Below are positions 17,484 to 25,940 of a stretch of 64,000 nucleotides of DNA, in pieces. The translations under genes and the position numbers were made by a program. The stretch is from Rosistilla carotiformis (GTDB lineage: Bacteria; Planctomycetota; Planctomycetia; Pirellulales; Pirellulaceae), in contig NZ_CP036348.1 of the NCBI RefSeq assembly GCF_007753095.1, forward strand, positions 5,805,411 to 5,869,410, read 5' to 3'. A model generated the notes under the pieces. The model did not search any database. It saw nothing but the letters and a program-made list of their open reading frames with translations, and had not been told where the DNA came from. Within the stretch, counting starts at the first letter, position 1; every line of letters begins with the position of its first letter.

Positions 17484-18266
17484 TTAAGCGTTTGAATCGC
17501 GGCGGCGGAAGACGAAGACGGCGTCGGCTAATTCGTTGTCCAATCGCTGGGGTTCATCGATGTCGTAATCGAAATCAAAAACTTCCAGCAACTCCAGATC
17601 GGGGACTTTGGCGATCAGCGTCTTGAATTGAGCGGCTTTGTACAGTCGCAACTGGAATTCGGAGCGGCCGCGGATCTCGCCGCGCGGCGTCTTGGCCAGC
17701 ATCGAGATGCGGAGCGATTCGAGCCGGGTGCGGCGACAGAAATCGAGCACGCGCAAGGTGAAGCAGACCGAGGTCTTGCCGCTGCTGCCACGCCAGCGTT
17801 CGATACACTCCTCGTCGGCGTCGGGGGGCATCAAGTGGAAGCCCAACAGATACAGACCGCCGGGACGCAGATGATCGGCGACCATTTGCAGATGGGATTG
17901 AGCCTCCTTTTCGGTCAACAGATGCCGGAAGGTGTTCATCGTGCAGTAGGCCATGTCGAACTTCCGCGGCAGCGAGAAGTCGATCATATCGGCGTTGAGC
18001 ACCTGGGCGGTGCGATCGATGCGGCGGAGTCGCGAACGGGTGTAGCGGAGGGCGGGTTCGCTGAGATCAAACCCGGTCACGTCGTACCCACGGCGGGCCA
18101 ATTCGACGACTAAGCGTCCGCTGCCGCAGCCAGGTTCCAGCAGATGTTTCAGCGGGCCGTCGCCAAACTTGGCCCACGCCGCCTCGATGAAGTCGGCTTC
18201 GTCATCGGTTTCATCGCGGAAGGCGAGGTCGTAATACTGCGGGTAATCGTAGAGACTTTTTTGCAT
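17484..18266 (-). CDS. Class I SAM-dependent methyltransferase
   Basis: 260-residue methyltransferase. Motif I is HLLEPGCGSGRLVVELARRG; VTGFDLSEPAL supplies the acidic SAM-ribose residue; NADMIDFSLPRKFDMAYCTMNTFRHL and HLRPGGLYLLGFHL are the later motifs. The N-terminal LYDYPQYYDLAF is typical of small-molecule methyltransferases. The substrate is unknown. It is not related in sequence to the methyltransferase at 13.6 kb beyond the fold. Confidence 0.87.
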   Translation of the reverse strand: MQKSLYDYPQYYDLAFRDETDDEADFIEAAWAKFGDGPLKHLLEPGCGSGRLVVELARRGYDVTGFDLSEPALRYTRSRLRRIDRTAQVLNADMIDFSLPRKFDMAYCTMNTFRHLLTEKEAQSHLQMVADHLRPGGLYLLGFHLMPPDADEECIERWRGSSGKTSVCFTLRVLDFCRRTRLESLRISMLAKTPRGEIRGRSEFQLRLYKAAQFKTLIAKVPDLELLEVFDFDYDIDEPQRLDNELADAVFVFRRRDSNA

Positions 18267-18319
18267 GCGAAGACAGACTTGGCGTTAGGCGTAGCGATCG
18301 TGCGGTACCGGCAAGCCCA

Positions 18320-19303
18320 TCAGACGTCGCCACCGATCAAGGCGTCGCAAGGCAACGGGAACGCCGGATCCGCGAACAGATTCAACTCGCCCCGATTCCG
18401 GCCATTGGACTTCGCCAGATACAACGCTTTGTCCGCCCGCTCGATAATGCTGCCAACGGTATCATTTGCATGCGAGATCGTCAAACCAGCGCTCGCGGTG
18501 ACTCGGTAGCGCGTGCCTTCGAATTCGACCAAATGCGACGCGATCAGGTCGATCAAGTCTCGCATCCTGGTGGTCGCTTGAAGATCGGTGGTCGTGGGCA
18601 ACAAAACGCCAAACTCTTCACCACCATAGCGCGAACAAGTCTCGTCGGAGGCCACCGAACCACGAAGCACCCGGCCCAATTCACTCAACACATAATCCCC
18701 GGCGCGGTGCCCATGTTGATCGTTGAATTGCTTGAAATGGTCGACATCCAAAATCAGAAAACCAAAAGCCTGCTGGTCAGCTGAAAACTTTGCCAACGTC
18801 TGGTTGAGCGCTCGATCGAGGGCGCGACGGTTTCCCAAGCCCGTGAGCGCATCGGTATGCGCCGCAGTCTTGAGAAAACTGATCTGACGCTGCCTCGCGA
18901 TTCCGTACCGAATCGCACGGTACAGCAGTTGTCCGTTGATCAGATCCTTGGCAAGGACATCTTGAGCCCCACATTCAACCATTCGCATCCCCATCGCTTC
19001 ATCGTTGCGATCGGTCAGCCCCAAGATGGCCAGCTGAGGATCGATATTCCGAATCGCCAACAAGGTTTCAAACGGATCCTCTTCCTCGTGATCGATGTTG
19101 ATGATCAAACCATCGAATGGCTGTCGGGCCAGCAGATCGATCGCTTCGGCGGACGTTGAGCAAGCGGAAACGTCCCACGGTTGCCAATGGGCGTGTTGCA
19201 ACATTCGATGCAGCAACAGCGCATCGGTATCGCGAGGTTCGACGAGAAGGATCTGCAGGCGAGGTTCGGTCAAATGGGTGTCATCACGTGAGTGGCCTAG
19301 CAA
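18320..19303 (-). CDS. Diguanylate cyclase (degenerate receiver plus GGDEF)
   Basis: 327-residue signalling protein with a TTG start at 19303; no ATG is available before the first strand LQILLVEP. The receiver-like domain (about 17-135) seems to carry Asn where the phospho-Asp is expected (GLIINIDHEEED) but keeps a Lys in LAKD. The GGDEF domain (about 150-315) has DALTGLGNRRAL, DVDHFKQFNDQHGH and the active-site signature RYGGEEF, so it should make c-di-GMP. The inhibitory RxxD site just upstream reads VASD, lacking the Arg, so product inhibition may be absent. It is divergent from a lone receiver-like gene at 19781. Confidence 0.9.
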   Translation of the reverse strand: MLGHSRDDTHLTEPRLQILLVEPRDTDALLLHRMLQHAHWQPWDVSACSTSAEAIDLLARQPFDGLIINIDHEEEDPFETLLAIRNIDPQLAILGLTDRNDEAMGMRMVECGAQDVLAKDLINGQLLYRAIRYGIARQRQISFLKTAAHTDALTGLGNRRALDRALNQTLAKFSADQQAFGFLILDVDHFKQFNDQHGHRAGDYVLSELGRVLRGSVASDETCSRYGGEEFGVLLPTTTDLQATTRMRDLIDLIASHLVEFEGTRYRVTASAGLTISHANDTVGSIIERADKALYLAKSNGRNRGELNLFADPAFPLPCDALIGGDV

Positions 19304-19780
19304 CGGAAAGAATCACCATGGACAGCCTAGTGCTAACTGACCAATGGCGGAGATCGCTCCAATCCTTCCCGCGCCGCTTTCATCAAAACTATAGGACACC
19401 GATGCTTCGGTCCCCTCGCGGGGCGGTCCTCACCGGGGCGCCCAGGCTGAGGTTGAAAACCTTTTTTAGCGATCAGACCGATTCTGCCAATGGTGCCCCC
19501 TTGAACCTAATCCTGATTTGCAAATCTGCCACACGCCCGACGGTGCCCTGTTATTGGTTAGCTATGTTTCAGGTACGGCTTCAGAAATCGCGTGGTTACT
19601 GTCGACCAATTAAGAATAGGTTGCACGAGGGTTTCTGTTTTGTGTGGCTCAACGGTGCCATGCCCGCCTTTCAGCTCTAATTGAGGAGCCTGAATCGGCG
19701 TTGCAAGACAGGCGAGCCATCGGCTATTGGGTTGGCTGTGCAACAGATGCACGATTACTTTCAATGTCGAGGAAAGAACG
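19304..19780. other. Divergent intergenic region, 477 bp
   Basis: Separates the diguanylate cyclase from the receiver-like gene. Its left half holds a cluster of hairpins ending in a T-run (described separately). The right half shows no further clear structure; a Shine-Dalgarno-like GAGGAAAG lies just before 19781. Confidence 0.5.
19398..19467 (+). ncRNA. Possible structured RNA or attenuator ending in an intrinsic terminator
   Basis: Successive stems can be drawn on the plus strand: ACCGA/TCGGT (19398-19411), CCCC/GGGG around TCGC (19412-19423), CCTCA/TGAGG (19428-19452), and AGGTT/AACCT (19450-19462) followed by a T-run to 19467. The last two share bases 19450-19452 and so exclude each other, as in terminator/antiterminator pairs. 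It could be a small RNA or a leader for the gene at 19781. No known RNA family was recognised; this is inferred from folding by eye only. Confidence 0.35.
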
Positions 19781-20131
19781 ATGAGTGGATGGTTGGTAGT
19801 CAATCAGAATATTGAATTGACAGATCGCACGCGTCAGCAAGTCAACTCGCGGGGCCTCTCTTGTGAAACCGCTCACAACTGGCAAACCGCCGAACAACGG
19901 ATCCTCAGCAATCGCTACGACGTGATCATCGTCGATCAAGCGGTCGAGACGGGAGACCATCGCGACGTGTATCAACACATCGCAGCATCCCCGGAACGGA
20001 TGAATTGCAAGTTCATCGTGACAGGTGAAACGCCTGCGATCGATGTCCCGCAAAACGATGCAGGCGTCATGCGATGCGAATCCAAAATGCTCGCGGATAT
20101 CGACAACCTAATTCGCCAGGTTGGCGCGTAG
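19781..20131 (+). CDS. Stand-alone receiver-like protein
   Basis: 116-residue protein with the alternating hydrophobic strands of a CheY-like fold: GWLVVNQN, SCETAHNWQTAEQRI, DVIIVDQAVE and CKFIVTGET. The strand-3 Asp (IIVDQ) and the Thr after strand 4 are present. The acidic pair after strand 1 is missing (VVNQN) and no clear KP motif follows strand 5, so it is an atypical or pseudo-receiver. No output domain. ATG 19781 has a GAGGAAAG ribosome-binding site at good spacing. Divergent from the diguanylate cyclase, which has its own odd receiver. Confidence 0.65.
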   Translation: MSGWLVVNQNIELTDRTRQQVNSRGLSCETAHNWQTAEQRILSNRYDVIIVDQAVETGDHRDVYQHIAASPERMNCKFIVTGETPAIDVPQNDAGVMRCESKMLADIDNLIRQVGA

Positions 20132-20154
20132 CGGATTCGGCGTGCAACGCTGAA

Positions 20155-21618
20155 TTAAAGCACCGGACCAATCAGCCGCAGGATGTTCTCCAGCAGACGT
20201 TCTCTCAGCGACCGATTGGTCCACGTTGCATGGTCCACTCGCTGGCTGGCATCGATGTAGCTTCCCTGAAGGGCGCGAACCGGGCCAGTTAAATCCTGCC
20301 CGTACAGGAACAACGAAACTTCATAGTTCAGCCACAAGCTGCGCATGTCGAGATTCACCGTTCCGAACATCGCCATGTCCCCATCGGCCGTGATCGACTT
20401 GGTATGCAACAGGCCCTTGTCGTAGAGATAGATCTGCACCCCCACCTCTAACAGCTCATCAAAATAAGATCGGCTGGCGAAATGCGTTAGCACCGAATCG
20501 ACACGGTTCGGCACAACCAGATGCACCTTCACACCCCGCCCCGCGGCGCCGCGAATCGCTCGGACCATCGAATCGTCGGGAACAAAATAGGGGGTCGTTA
20601 AGACCAATTCATCGTGCGCTGAATTGATAAGCGCCAGCAGCATCTGCAGCAGCCCATCGTCGGTTTCCGACGGTCCCGAAGGAATCACTTGGATGTCGCC
20701 GGTCCCTTCACGCTCCACCATCCGCAGCTCCGCACAACGGATGATTTCATCGATCGATTCATCGGTTTCCAACATCCAGTCGCCGATCATGGTCATCGCC
20801 AACGGCGAGACCGCGCCACCTTGCACGCGCAGCATTGCATCGACCCACTGGCCCACATCGGCATCCTGTTTAAAGAACTTGGGATCGACCAAATTCATGC
20901 TGCCCGTCCAGGCCACCTCGCCATCGACGACAACGATCTTGCGATGCAGCCGGAGGTCGTTGCGCGCGAAGATCGTACGCCATAGCCCAGCCTTCAGCGC
21001 AGGTCGACAGCGGACTCCTGCTTGGCGCAGCTCCGCCGGTTGCTGTCCCTTCCACCACGGTCGTCCGCCGACACTATCGACAAGCACGCGACATGAGACG
21101 CCGCGCCCGGCGGCCCGCTTCAACGCCTCCAAAACCAGCTCGGCAGCGCCCCCTTGGTTCCAAATATAGAACTCAATCAGGACGCTGTTACGCGCCTGAT
21201 CGATGTCCGCGGCAATGCCTCGGAGAATCGTGTCGGCATCTTGGAACAACTCAACTCGACTGCCCGAGACCGTCGGCACCCCGACTTGACTCAGCCCCAG
21301 CCGATTCATGGCAGCGGCCTCACGGCGATGCGATGTCCAGTCGACATCGGTCAAGCCTTCGGTGATCGCCAACTCCGTCAGGCGTTCGTAATCGATACGC
21401 AGGCGGGCAATCTTCCGTGCCCGACGTTGGCCCACGCGACGCTCGCCGACCAGCAGGTAAAAACTGACTCCGGCCAACGGAACCGCGACGACCAAAAACA
21501 GCCATGCCAGCGCAACCCCGACCGGAGGCTTGCGCATGATCACGCGAAACGAGATCAAGGTAGCGGCCACAACATGCGCTATCGTGATGGCGATCGAAAC
21601 TGAGACGGGTTCAACCAA
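20155..21618 (-). CDS. cls: Cardiolipin synthase (phospholipase D family)
   Basis: 487-residue membrane enzyme that condenses two phosphatidylglycerols to cardiolipin. The TTG start at 21618 has GGAG about 8 bases upstream. Two N-terminal hydrophobic helices precede two HKD catalytic motifs: LHRKIVVVDGEVAWTGSMN and LHTKSITADGDMAMFGTVN. Between them GIAADIDQARNSVLIEFYIW and LTTPYFVPDD are typical of Cls. Length matches ClsA-type enzymes. Confidence 0.93.
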   Translation of the reverse strand: MVEPVSVSIAITIAHVVAATLISFRVIMRKPPVGVALAWLFLVVAVPLAGVSFYLLVGERRVGQRRARKIARLRIDYERLTELAITEGLTDVDWTSHRREAAAMNRLGLSQVGVPTVSGSRVELFQDADTILRGIAADIDQARNSVLIEFYIWNQGGAAELVLEALKRAAGRGVSCRVLVDSVGGRPWWKGQQPAELRQAGVRCRPALKAGLWRTIFARNDLRLHRKIVVVDGEVAWTGSMNLVDPKFFKQDADVGQWVDAMLRVQGGAVSPLAMTMIGDWMLETDESIDEIIRCAELRMVEREGTGDIQVIPSGPSETDDGLLQMLLALINSAHDELVLTTPYFVPDDSMVRAIRGAAGRGVKVHLVVPNRVDSVLTHFASRSYFDELLEVGVQIYLYDKGLLHTKSITADGDMAMFGTVNLDMRSLWLNYEVSLFLYGQDLTGPVRALQGSYIDASQRVDHATWTNRSLRERLLENILRLIGPVL

Positions 21619-21650
21619 AATGAGCTCCGCAATGCAAACGGACTGGGCGA

Positions 21651-22238
21651 CTAGGAATTGGAATCGGCAGCCGGCGAGGTCTCGCCAGCCGCTTCCGCCG
21701 ACGGCGATTCATTTCCCTCGGCAGCCGCGTTCTCATGCGATACCGTTGGGCTCGGCTTGGCAGCGGCATGTCCATGCGGCGTGTTCGTGGCGACCACGAT
21801 CACCCCCACAACAACCATCGCAATCCCGCCCCACAGCGCGGGGCTGATCTGGGTGTGGCCCCACAACCGCCATGTCGAATAGAGCGCCGTAACCGAAACC
21901 GCTCCGCCAAAAACGATCGGCATCACCAACAACGCGTTCCCTTTGCTAGTCATCATCGCGGAGGTCAGGAACAAAGCGCCCAAGGCCCCCAGGCACCCCG
22001 CCAAGAATCCCCACTTCGCCGGAGCAAAGTGTTCGCCGGAATACGAGAACGTGTCTCCTTTTAAACGCATCGCGATCAGACCTCCAATGATCGCGAGGAC
22101 CACGTAGGCGATACCAATAAATACGTAAGGCTTGAACGGCGACCAAGATTTGCTTTGGGCGTTGCCAATCGTGGGACCATACATTCCCCAGCACATCGCG
22201 GTGCACAAAGCAAACAGAACGGGTAAGAATATCTTCAT
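21651..22238 (-). CDS. EamA-like (DMT superfamily) membrane protein
   Basis: 195-residue protein with about five hydrophobic segments (FLPVLFALCTAMCWGMYGP, YVFIGIAYVVLAIIGGLIAM, WGFLAGCLGALGALFLTSAM, LLVMPIVFGGAVSVTALYSTW, GGIAMVVVGVIVVATN). The pattern resembles one half of an EamA/DMT drug-metabolite transporter. The last 35 residues are a polar, Ala/Glu/Ser-rich tail. The transported substrate is unknown. It lies 32 bp upstream of cls on the same strand, so the two may be co-transcribed. Confidence 0.7.
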   Translation of the reverse strand: MKIFLPVLFALCTAMCWGMYGPTIGNAQSKSWSPFKPYVFIGIAYVVLAIIGGLIAMRLKGDTFSYSGEHFAPAKWGFLAGCLGALGALFLTSAMMTSKGNALLVMPIVFGGAVSVTALYSTWRLWGHTQISPALWGGIAMVVVGVIVVATNTPHGHAAAKPSPTVSHENAAAEGNESPSAEAAGETSPAADSNS

Positions 22239-22352
22239 TCGGTTGACCTCAAGTCTCTTTTATGTCGGTATGTCTGCGGACGGACGCCGTTGAAGTATAG
22301 TGATTGAAGGCAAATCTGACAGCGACCCCCCGCGCACATATCCCACTTATCC

Positions 22353-22733
22353 ATGAACGACTCCTCGCATCCATCGGTTCCCGAAAACCCCGCCAATCCA
22401 GCTTCGCGCGTGGCCGAAATCGATCGGTTGGTGAGTCATGTTTGGATGGTCCGAGCGTTTCTCAAGCACTGCGAAGAAGCTGTCGACGATGAGGAACTGC
22501 AAGAGATCCACCGCGACCTTTACGACTTCATGCTCGCTCTGGGGCCGGCGTTGGCTAGCGGAGACCATGCGGCCTATCTGAAGCAAGCCAAAAAGAAGCT
22601 CAGCAAACTTCGCAAGGCGACCGAATTGTTCGTCGCAATCCAGCCTGAAGTCAGCAGCCATACCAACTTTCAAATGGCCGCCCGTTCCCTGCAGACCGCC
22701 GTCGACCAAATCGTGCAGTTGGTTCGGGCCTAG
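22353..22733 (+). CDS. Hypothetical helical protein
   Basis: 126-residue soluble protein, predicted mostly helical (DRLVSHVWMVRAFLKHCEEAVDDEELQEI, AAYLKQAKKKLSKLRKATELF). No signal peptide, membrane helix or catalytic motif. Codon pattern and composition fit a real planctomycete gene. It is divergent from the EamA-like gene. I do not recognise the family. Confidence 0.6.
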   Translation: MNDSSHPSVPENPANPASRVAEIDRLVSHVWMVRAFLKHCEEAVDDEELQEIHRDLYDFMLALGPALASGDHAAYLKQAKKKLSKLRKATELFVAIQPEVSSHTNFQMAARSLQTAVDQIVQLVRA

Positions 22734-23099
22734 CCCCATCGGTCGCCGCGCCCCGGATCGGGGTCTGGGTAGAGGGGCGTGCGATGGTACCGCTGCTAAC
22801 CCTTGCCGACAGCTGACAACGCACGTTGACGCCCCGTGATCCTTGCAAGGCTTCGCCAGCATCCTCTCCTACCGTTCCGCAATTGCTTGCGCGCCGAAAA
22901 TAACTCAATCGATTACGTCTCCGTTGCGTCCATTTTCACGATTTCGTGACGGTCAACGGTTTCGAGACGGTTTGCCTGTTGGTTTGGTCCGCCGCTTGCA
23001 ACAACGTAATCCCCTTGGGCAACTTTTATATCGGCCCCTAACGCAAGCATTCACGTCGCCTGCGTCTTTTCGGTTTCACCCACTACATGGAATACGGCG
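22734..23099. other. Intergenic region, 366 bp
   Basis: It holds a short GC-rich hairpin (CCCCG/CGGGG, about 22751-22763) just after the hypothetical gene, without a T-run, and presumably the rnk promoter. No repeats or convincing promoter boxes were seen. Confidence 0.4.
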
Positions 23100-23534
23100 A
23101 TGGCCGCTCGAAAAATTGTCGTCACTCGCGAAGACTGTCAACGCTTGGAGAGCCTGCTTGCAAGCGACTTCACACAAGCGCTCTGCAACAAAGTCAATCT
23201 GAAGAACCTGCGCGGTGAATTGGCCGCCGCGCGACTCGTCGACCCCGAAAAGGTGCCCCCCGATGTGGTCACGATGGGATCGACCGTTCGTTTGCTGGAC
23301 CTCGACAGCGATGAAATGGAAACGTTTACGTTGGTCTACCCCGACGAAGCGAATATCGCCGACGGCAAACTTTCGGTCTTGGCGCCGATCGGGACCGCGA
23401 TCCTCGGATACCGCGTGGGAGATATGGTATGTTGGAAAGTCCCTAGCGGCGAAAGCCGAACACGTATTGAAGAGATCTTGTTTCAACCCGAACGAGATCA
23501 GCCCGCCGAGAATCCGACAAGCCTAACGACTTGA
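23100..23534 (+). CDS. rnk: Rnk-like nucleoside diphosphate kinase regulator (GreA/GreB C-terminal fold)
   Basis: 144-residue protein. The N-terminal helical part (IVVTREDCQRLESLL, LKNLRGELAAARLVDPEKVP) is followed by the FKBP-like GreA C-terminal domain: PPDVVTMGSTVRLLDLD, TLVYPDEANIADGKLSVLAPIGTAILGYRVGD. This is the layout of Rnk, a RNA-polymerase-binding protein without the anti-pause acidic tip. Its TGA stop overlaps the ATG of nhaA by one base, implying coupled translation. Confidence 0.85.
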   Translation: MAARKIVVTREDCQRLESLLASDFTQALCNKVNLKNLRGELAAARLVDPEKVPPDVVTMGSTVRLLDLDSDEMETFTLVYPDEANIADGKLSVLAPIGTAILGYRVGDMVCWKVPSGESRTRIEEILFQPERDQPAENPTSLTT

Positions 23535-24898
23535 TGCACGTACCATTGCCAGTAGACCAGAGCGGTTCCGATTCCCACAACCAAACCGATCCGCTGCTAC
23601 CCAGGCGACCAATCGATCGCCTCGCCCGACCGCTGGCCCGCTTCCTGCATATCGAAGCGACCAGCGGAATTGTCTTGATGATCTGCACCGCAGTGGCAAT
23701 CGGTTTGGCCAACTCCCCCTGGGCCGAAACCTATCTCGGGTTATGGAAGACCAAAGTCAATCTGCAGATCGGTTCGTTTCAATTTGAACATTCGCTGCGG
23801 CACATCATCAACGATGGCTTGATGTCGTTGTTCTTCTTCGTGATCGGTCTGGAGGTCAAACGCGAACTCGTTCACGGTTCGCTCTCGGATATCCGCCGAG
23901 CCACGCTGCCGATCGCGGCGGCGCTGGGCGGAATGATCGTTCCGGCCAGCATCTACATCGCGATGCAGTACGGCCAACCGGCGGTTCGCGGCTGGGGAAT
24001 CCCGATGGCGACCGACATCGCTTTTGTCGTTGGATGTCTGGCGCTGCTGGGATCGCGCGTTCCCAACAGCCTCCGCATTCTGCTGCTGTCGCTGGCGATC
24101 GTCGACGACATCGGGGCAATCATCGTGATCGCGATCGGATACACCGATCACTTGGACCTTCGCTATCTGGGCATGGCGGCGGTGGTCATCGGCATCGTGC
24201 AATTCTTTTCGTACATCGGCGTCCGCCGCTTCCCACCCTACATCGTCGCCGGCCTGATCGCTTGGTTTGCCTTCCACGAATCGGGAGTCCACGCCACGCT
24301 TGCCGGCGTGATCCTGGGGCTGATGACGCCAGCCAAAGCGTCGATCGTTCCGGAGCGTTTCCGCGTCTACCTGAACCAAACCAGCAAGTCGTTTGAAGAG
24401 GAGCATTTGGAAGTGCGGGTGCGTCGCGGCGAACAGGTGCGGATGCTGCAGCGGATATCGCGCGAGACGATCTCGCCGTTGGAATATTTGGAAACGGCGC
24501 TGCATCAATGGAGTAGCTATCTGGTGATTCCGATCTTTGCGTTGGCCAACGCGGGGGTCGCGTTTCAATTGAGCAACATCAACGACCCGGTGGCGGTCGC
24601 GGTCATCCTTGGCTTGGTCATCGGCAAACCGGTCGGAGTGCTGGGGTTCAGTTTCCTTGCGGTCAAAAGCGGCTTGGCGCGGTTGCCCGAGGGACTCAGT
24701 TGGTCTGTCTTGGCGGCCGGCAGCTTCCTGGCGGGAATCGGATTTACGATGGCCCTGTTCATCGACGGCCTCGCCTTTGGGGACGATGGTTTCACCAACG
24801 CCAAGACCGGCATCCTCGTCGGCTCCGGCATCAGCGCCGTCCTGGGGATGACGTTCCTGTTGTGGACTCTCCCCAAACCCGCAGTCCAATCGTCTTAG
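23534..24898 (+). CDS. nhaA: Na+/H+ antiporter NhaA
   Basis: 454-residue inner-membrane antiporter that exports Na+ in exchange for protons. The ion-binding Asp pair is in LAIVDDIGAIIVIAIGY; other family blocks are INDGLMSLFFFVIGLEVKREL, GWGIPMATDIAFVVGCLALLGSRVP and the C-terminal LAGIGFTMALFIDGLAFG. An extra hydrophilic loop of about 50 residues (FRVYLNQTSKSFEEEH...) follows the helix after the Asp pair; such loops occur in larger NhaA proteins. The start ATG overlaps the rnk stop (TGATG). Confidence 0.95.
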   Translation: MHVPLPVDQSGSDSHNQTDPLLPRRPIDRLARPLARFLHIEATSGIVLMICTAVAIGLANSPWAETYLGLWKTKVNLQIGSFQFEHSLRHIINDGLMSLFFFVIGLEVKRELVHGSLSDIRRATLPIAAALGGMIVPASIYIAMQYGQPAVRGWGIPMATDIAFVVGCLALLGSRVPNSLRILLLSLAIVDDIGAIIVIAIGYTDHLDLRYLGMAAVVIGIVQFFSYIGVRRFPPYIVAGLIAWFAFHESGVHATLAGVILGLMTPAKASIVPERFRVYLNQTSKSFEEEHLEVRVRRGEQVRMLQRISRETISPLEYLETALHQWSSYLVIPIFALANAGVAFQLSNINDPVAVAVILGLVIGKPVGVLGFSFLAVKSGLARLPEGLSWSVLAAGSFLAGIGFTMALFIDGLAFGDDGFTNAKTGILVGSGISAVLGMTFLLWTLPKPAVQSS

Positions 24899-25120
24899 AG
24901 TTCCCCGGCACACACCACAGCCGACGTGCACCCACTTCAAGAACCAAGCGATCAAAAATCTCTACCGCGTCCCCTGCATCCCCACACGCTCCAAAGTCCT
25001 GTTGAAGCCGCCCATCACTTAAGTTTTCATCCAACTCGGGCACCGCGACCGCCCCAATCGCCACGCCGCACTCACCGCGGCAGCCAAGTCCACATCTAAG
25101 TGATATCGTATGATGCGTGT

Positions 25121-25152
25121 CCTTGATGGCCTAGGCGAACGGGCCATCAGGG
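25121..25152. repeat. Hairpin, about 12-bp interrupted stem
   Basis: TGATGGCC pairs with GGCCATCA around a loop of about 10 bases, extended by flanking CC/GG. There is no T-run, so a terminator for nhaA 220 bp away is uncertain; it could be an operator or a repeat. Confidence 0.5.
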
Positions 25153-25164
25153 ACATGAACGGTT

Positions 25165-25178
25165 CTTGACGCGTCAAG
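25165..25178. promoter_or_regulatory. Perfect 14-bp palindrome
   Basis: CTTGACGCGTCAAG is its own reverse complement and sits 12 bp from the hairpin at 25121-25152. It has the form of a dimeric regulator site, but no adjacent regulator gene is seen. Function is a guess. Confidence 0.3.
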
Positions 25179-25216
25179 CAAGACTTGCCCACTCTGAGCG
25201 GCTTCTTAACAGACAC

Positions 25217-25450
25217 TCAGCGCTGTGCCAGCAATTTGGTCGAATCACGCGACCAGATCGCACCAGGCGGGTGCGTCGAGCCAGAATCCGTGCAAAATAT
25301 GCGGGGGCAAGTCTCGCATATCGTCGCACATCGGACGCCCAGTCCAGTCGACGAGTGCTGGATAAATCCGGCACAACGCTCCATGCAAAACACGATCTGC
25401 ACCTGCCCAGTATCGATCAACTCATCCCACGTTTGCCGAGACATCTCCAA
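25217..25450 (-). CDS. Possible small protein (uncertain)
   Basis: 77-codon frame starting MEMSRQTWDELIDTG. The methionine within MSRQTW is preceded by an unusually good ribosome-binding stretch, GGAGGACTTGGAG. The protein has seven cysteines in the middle (CMERC, CATICETC). An overlapping plus-strand frame is also open, so this may be chance. No family recognised. Confidence 0.2.
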   Translation of the reverse strand: MEMSRQTWDELIDTGQVQIVFCMERCAGFIQHSSTGLGVRCATICETCPRIFCTDSGSTHPPGAIWSRDSTKLLAQR

Positions 25451-25940
25451 GTCCTCCAGCGGTCACCCCCGTGAAATACCGTGCCGCCTGCTCTTCCCGC
25501 AACGCCCGAACCTCAAACATTCAGTACAAACGACACCGCAGTGGCGATCATTTCGTGGGCGTCCCCAGAGCTATTCACTTTTCTAAATGGAGCGGCTCAG
25601 GAAACGGTAACCCGATGCGTAAGCGAAGAATTCACTAGGCGTCTCTCATGCGCGTCGGGTTATCAAGAGTGCCTGAACCCAAACACTGAATAGCCTTGTG
25701 AGTGCCCGGATAGTGTCCTTCTGTGCACTGGCACAGATCTCCCTATGCCACACTAAACGCTTCGTCTATAAGCAAAGTTCGTTGCAGTGGAAAGGATTCA
25801 AGCCTTGGAGCTTTCGAGGCATTGTGACGCTTCAATTTGATATAGATGGAATCACGCACGAGAACCGTTTTCCATGCAACACCCAACGCAATAACATGAA
25901 TTCCGTACGTTGGCGCTACCCTGCCGAAATTGGGCAAACG

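Larger units (their letters stand above)
24899..25940. other. Long intergenic stretch, about 1.04 kb
   Basis: No confident gene. It holds a strong hairpin at 25121-25152, a perfect palindrome at 25165-25178, and a short minus-strand frame (25217-25450) listed separately. The plus-strand frame running into the secretin-like gene from 25698 reads as non-coding until the signal peptide at 25941. Composition becomes less GC-rich toward the right end. Confidence 0.5.

Noticed and set aside
19117-19680. Plus-strand frame over the hairpin array (187 codons)
   Set aside because: It starts antisense to the diguanylate cyclase and has no protein-like features; the hairpins explain its sequence better.
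22751-22763. CCCCG/CGGGG hairpin as a terminator
   Set aside because: Only a 5-bp stem and no T-run; probably chance in GC-rich DNA.
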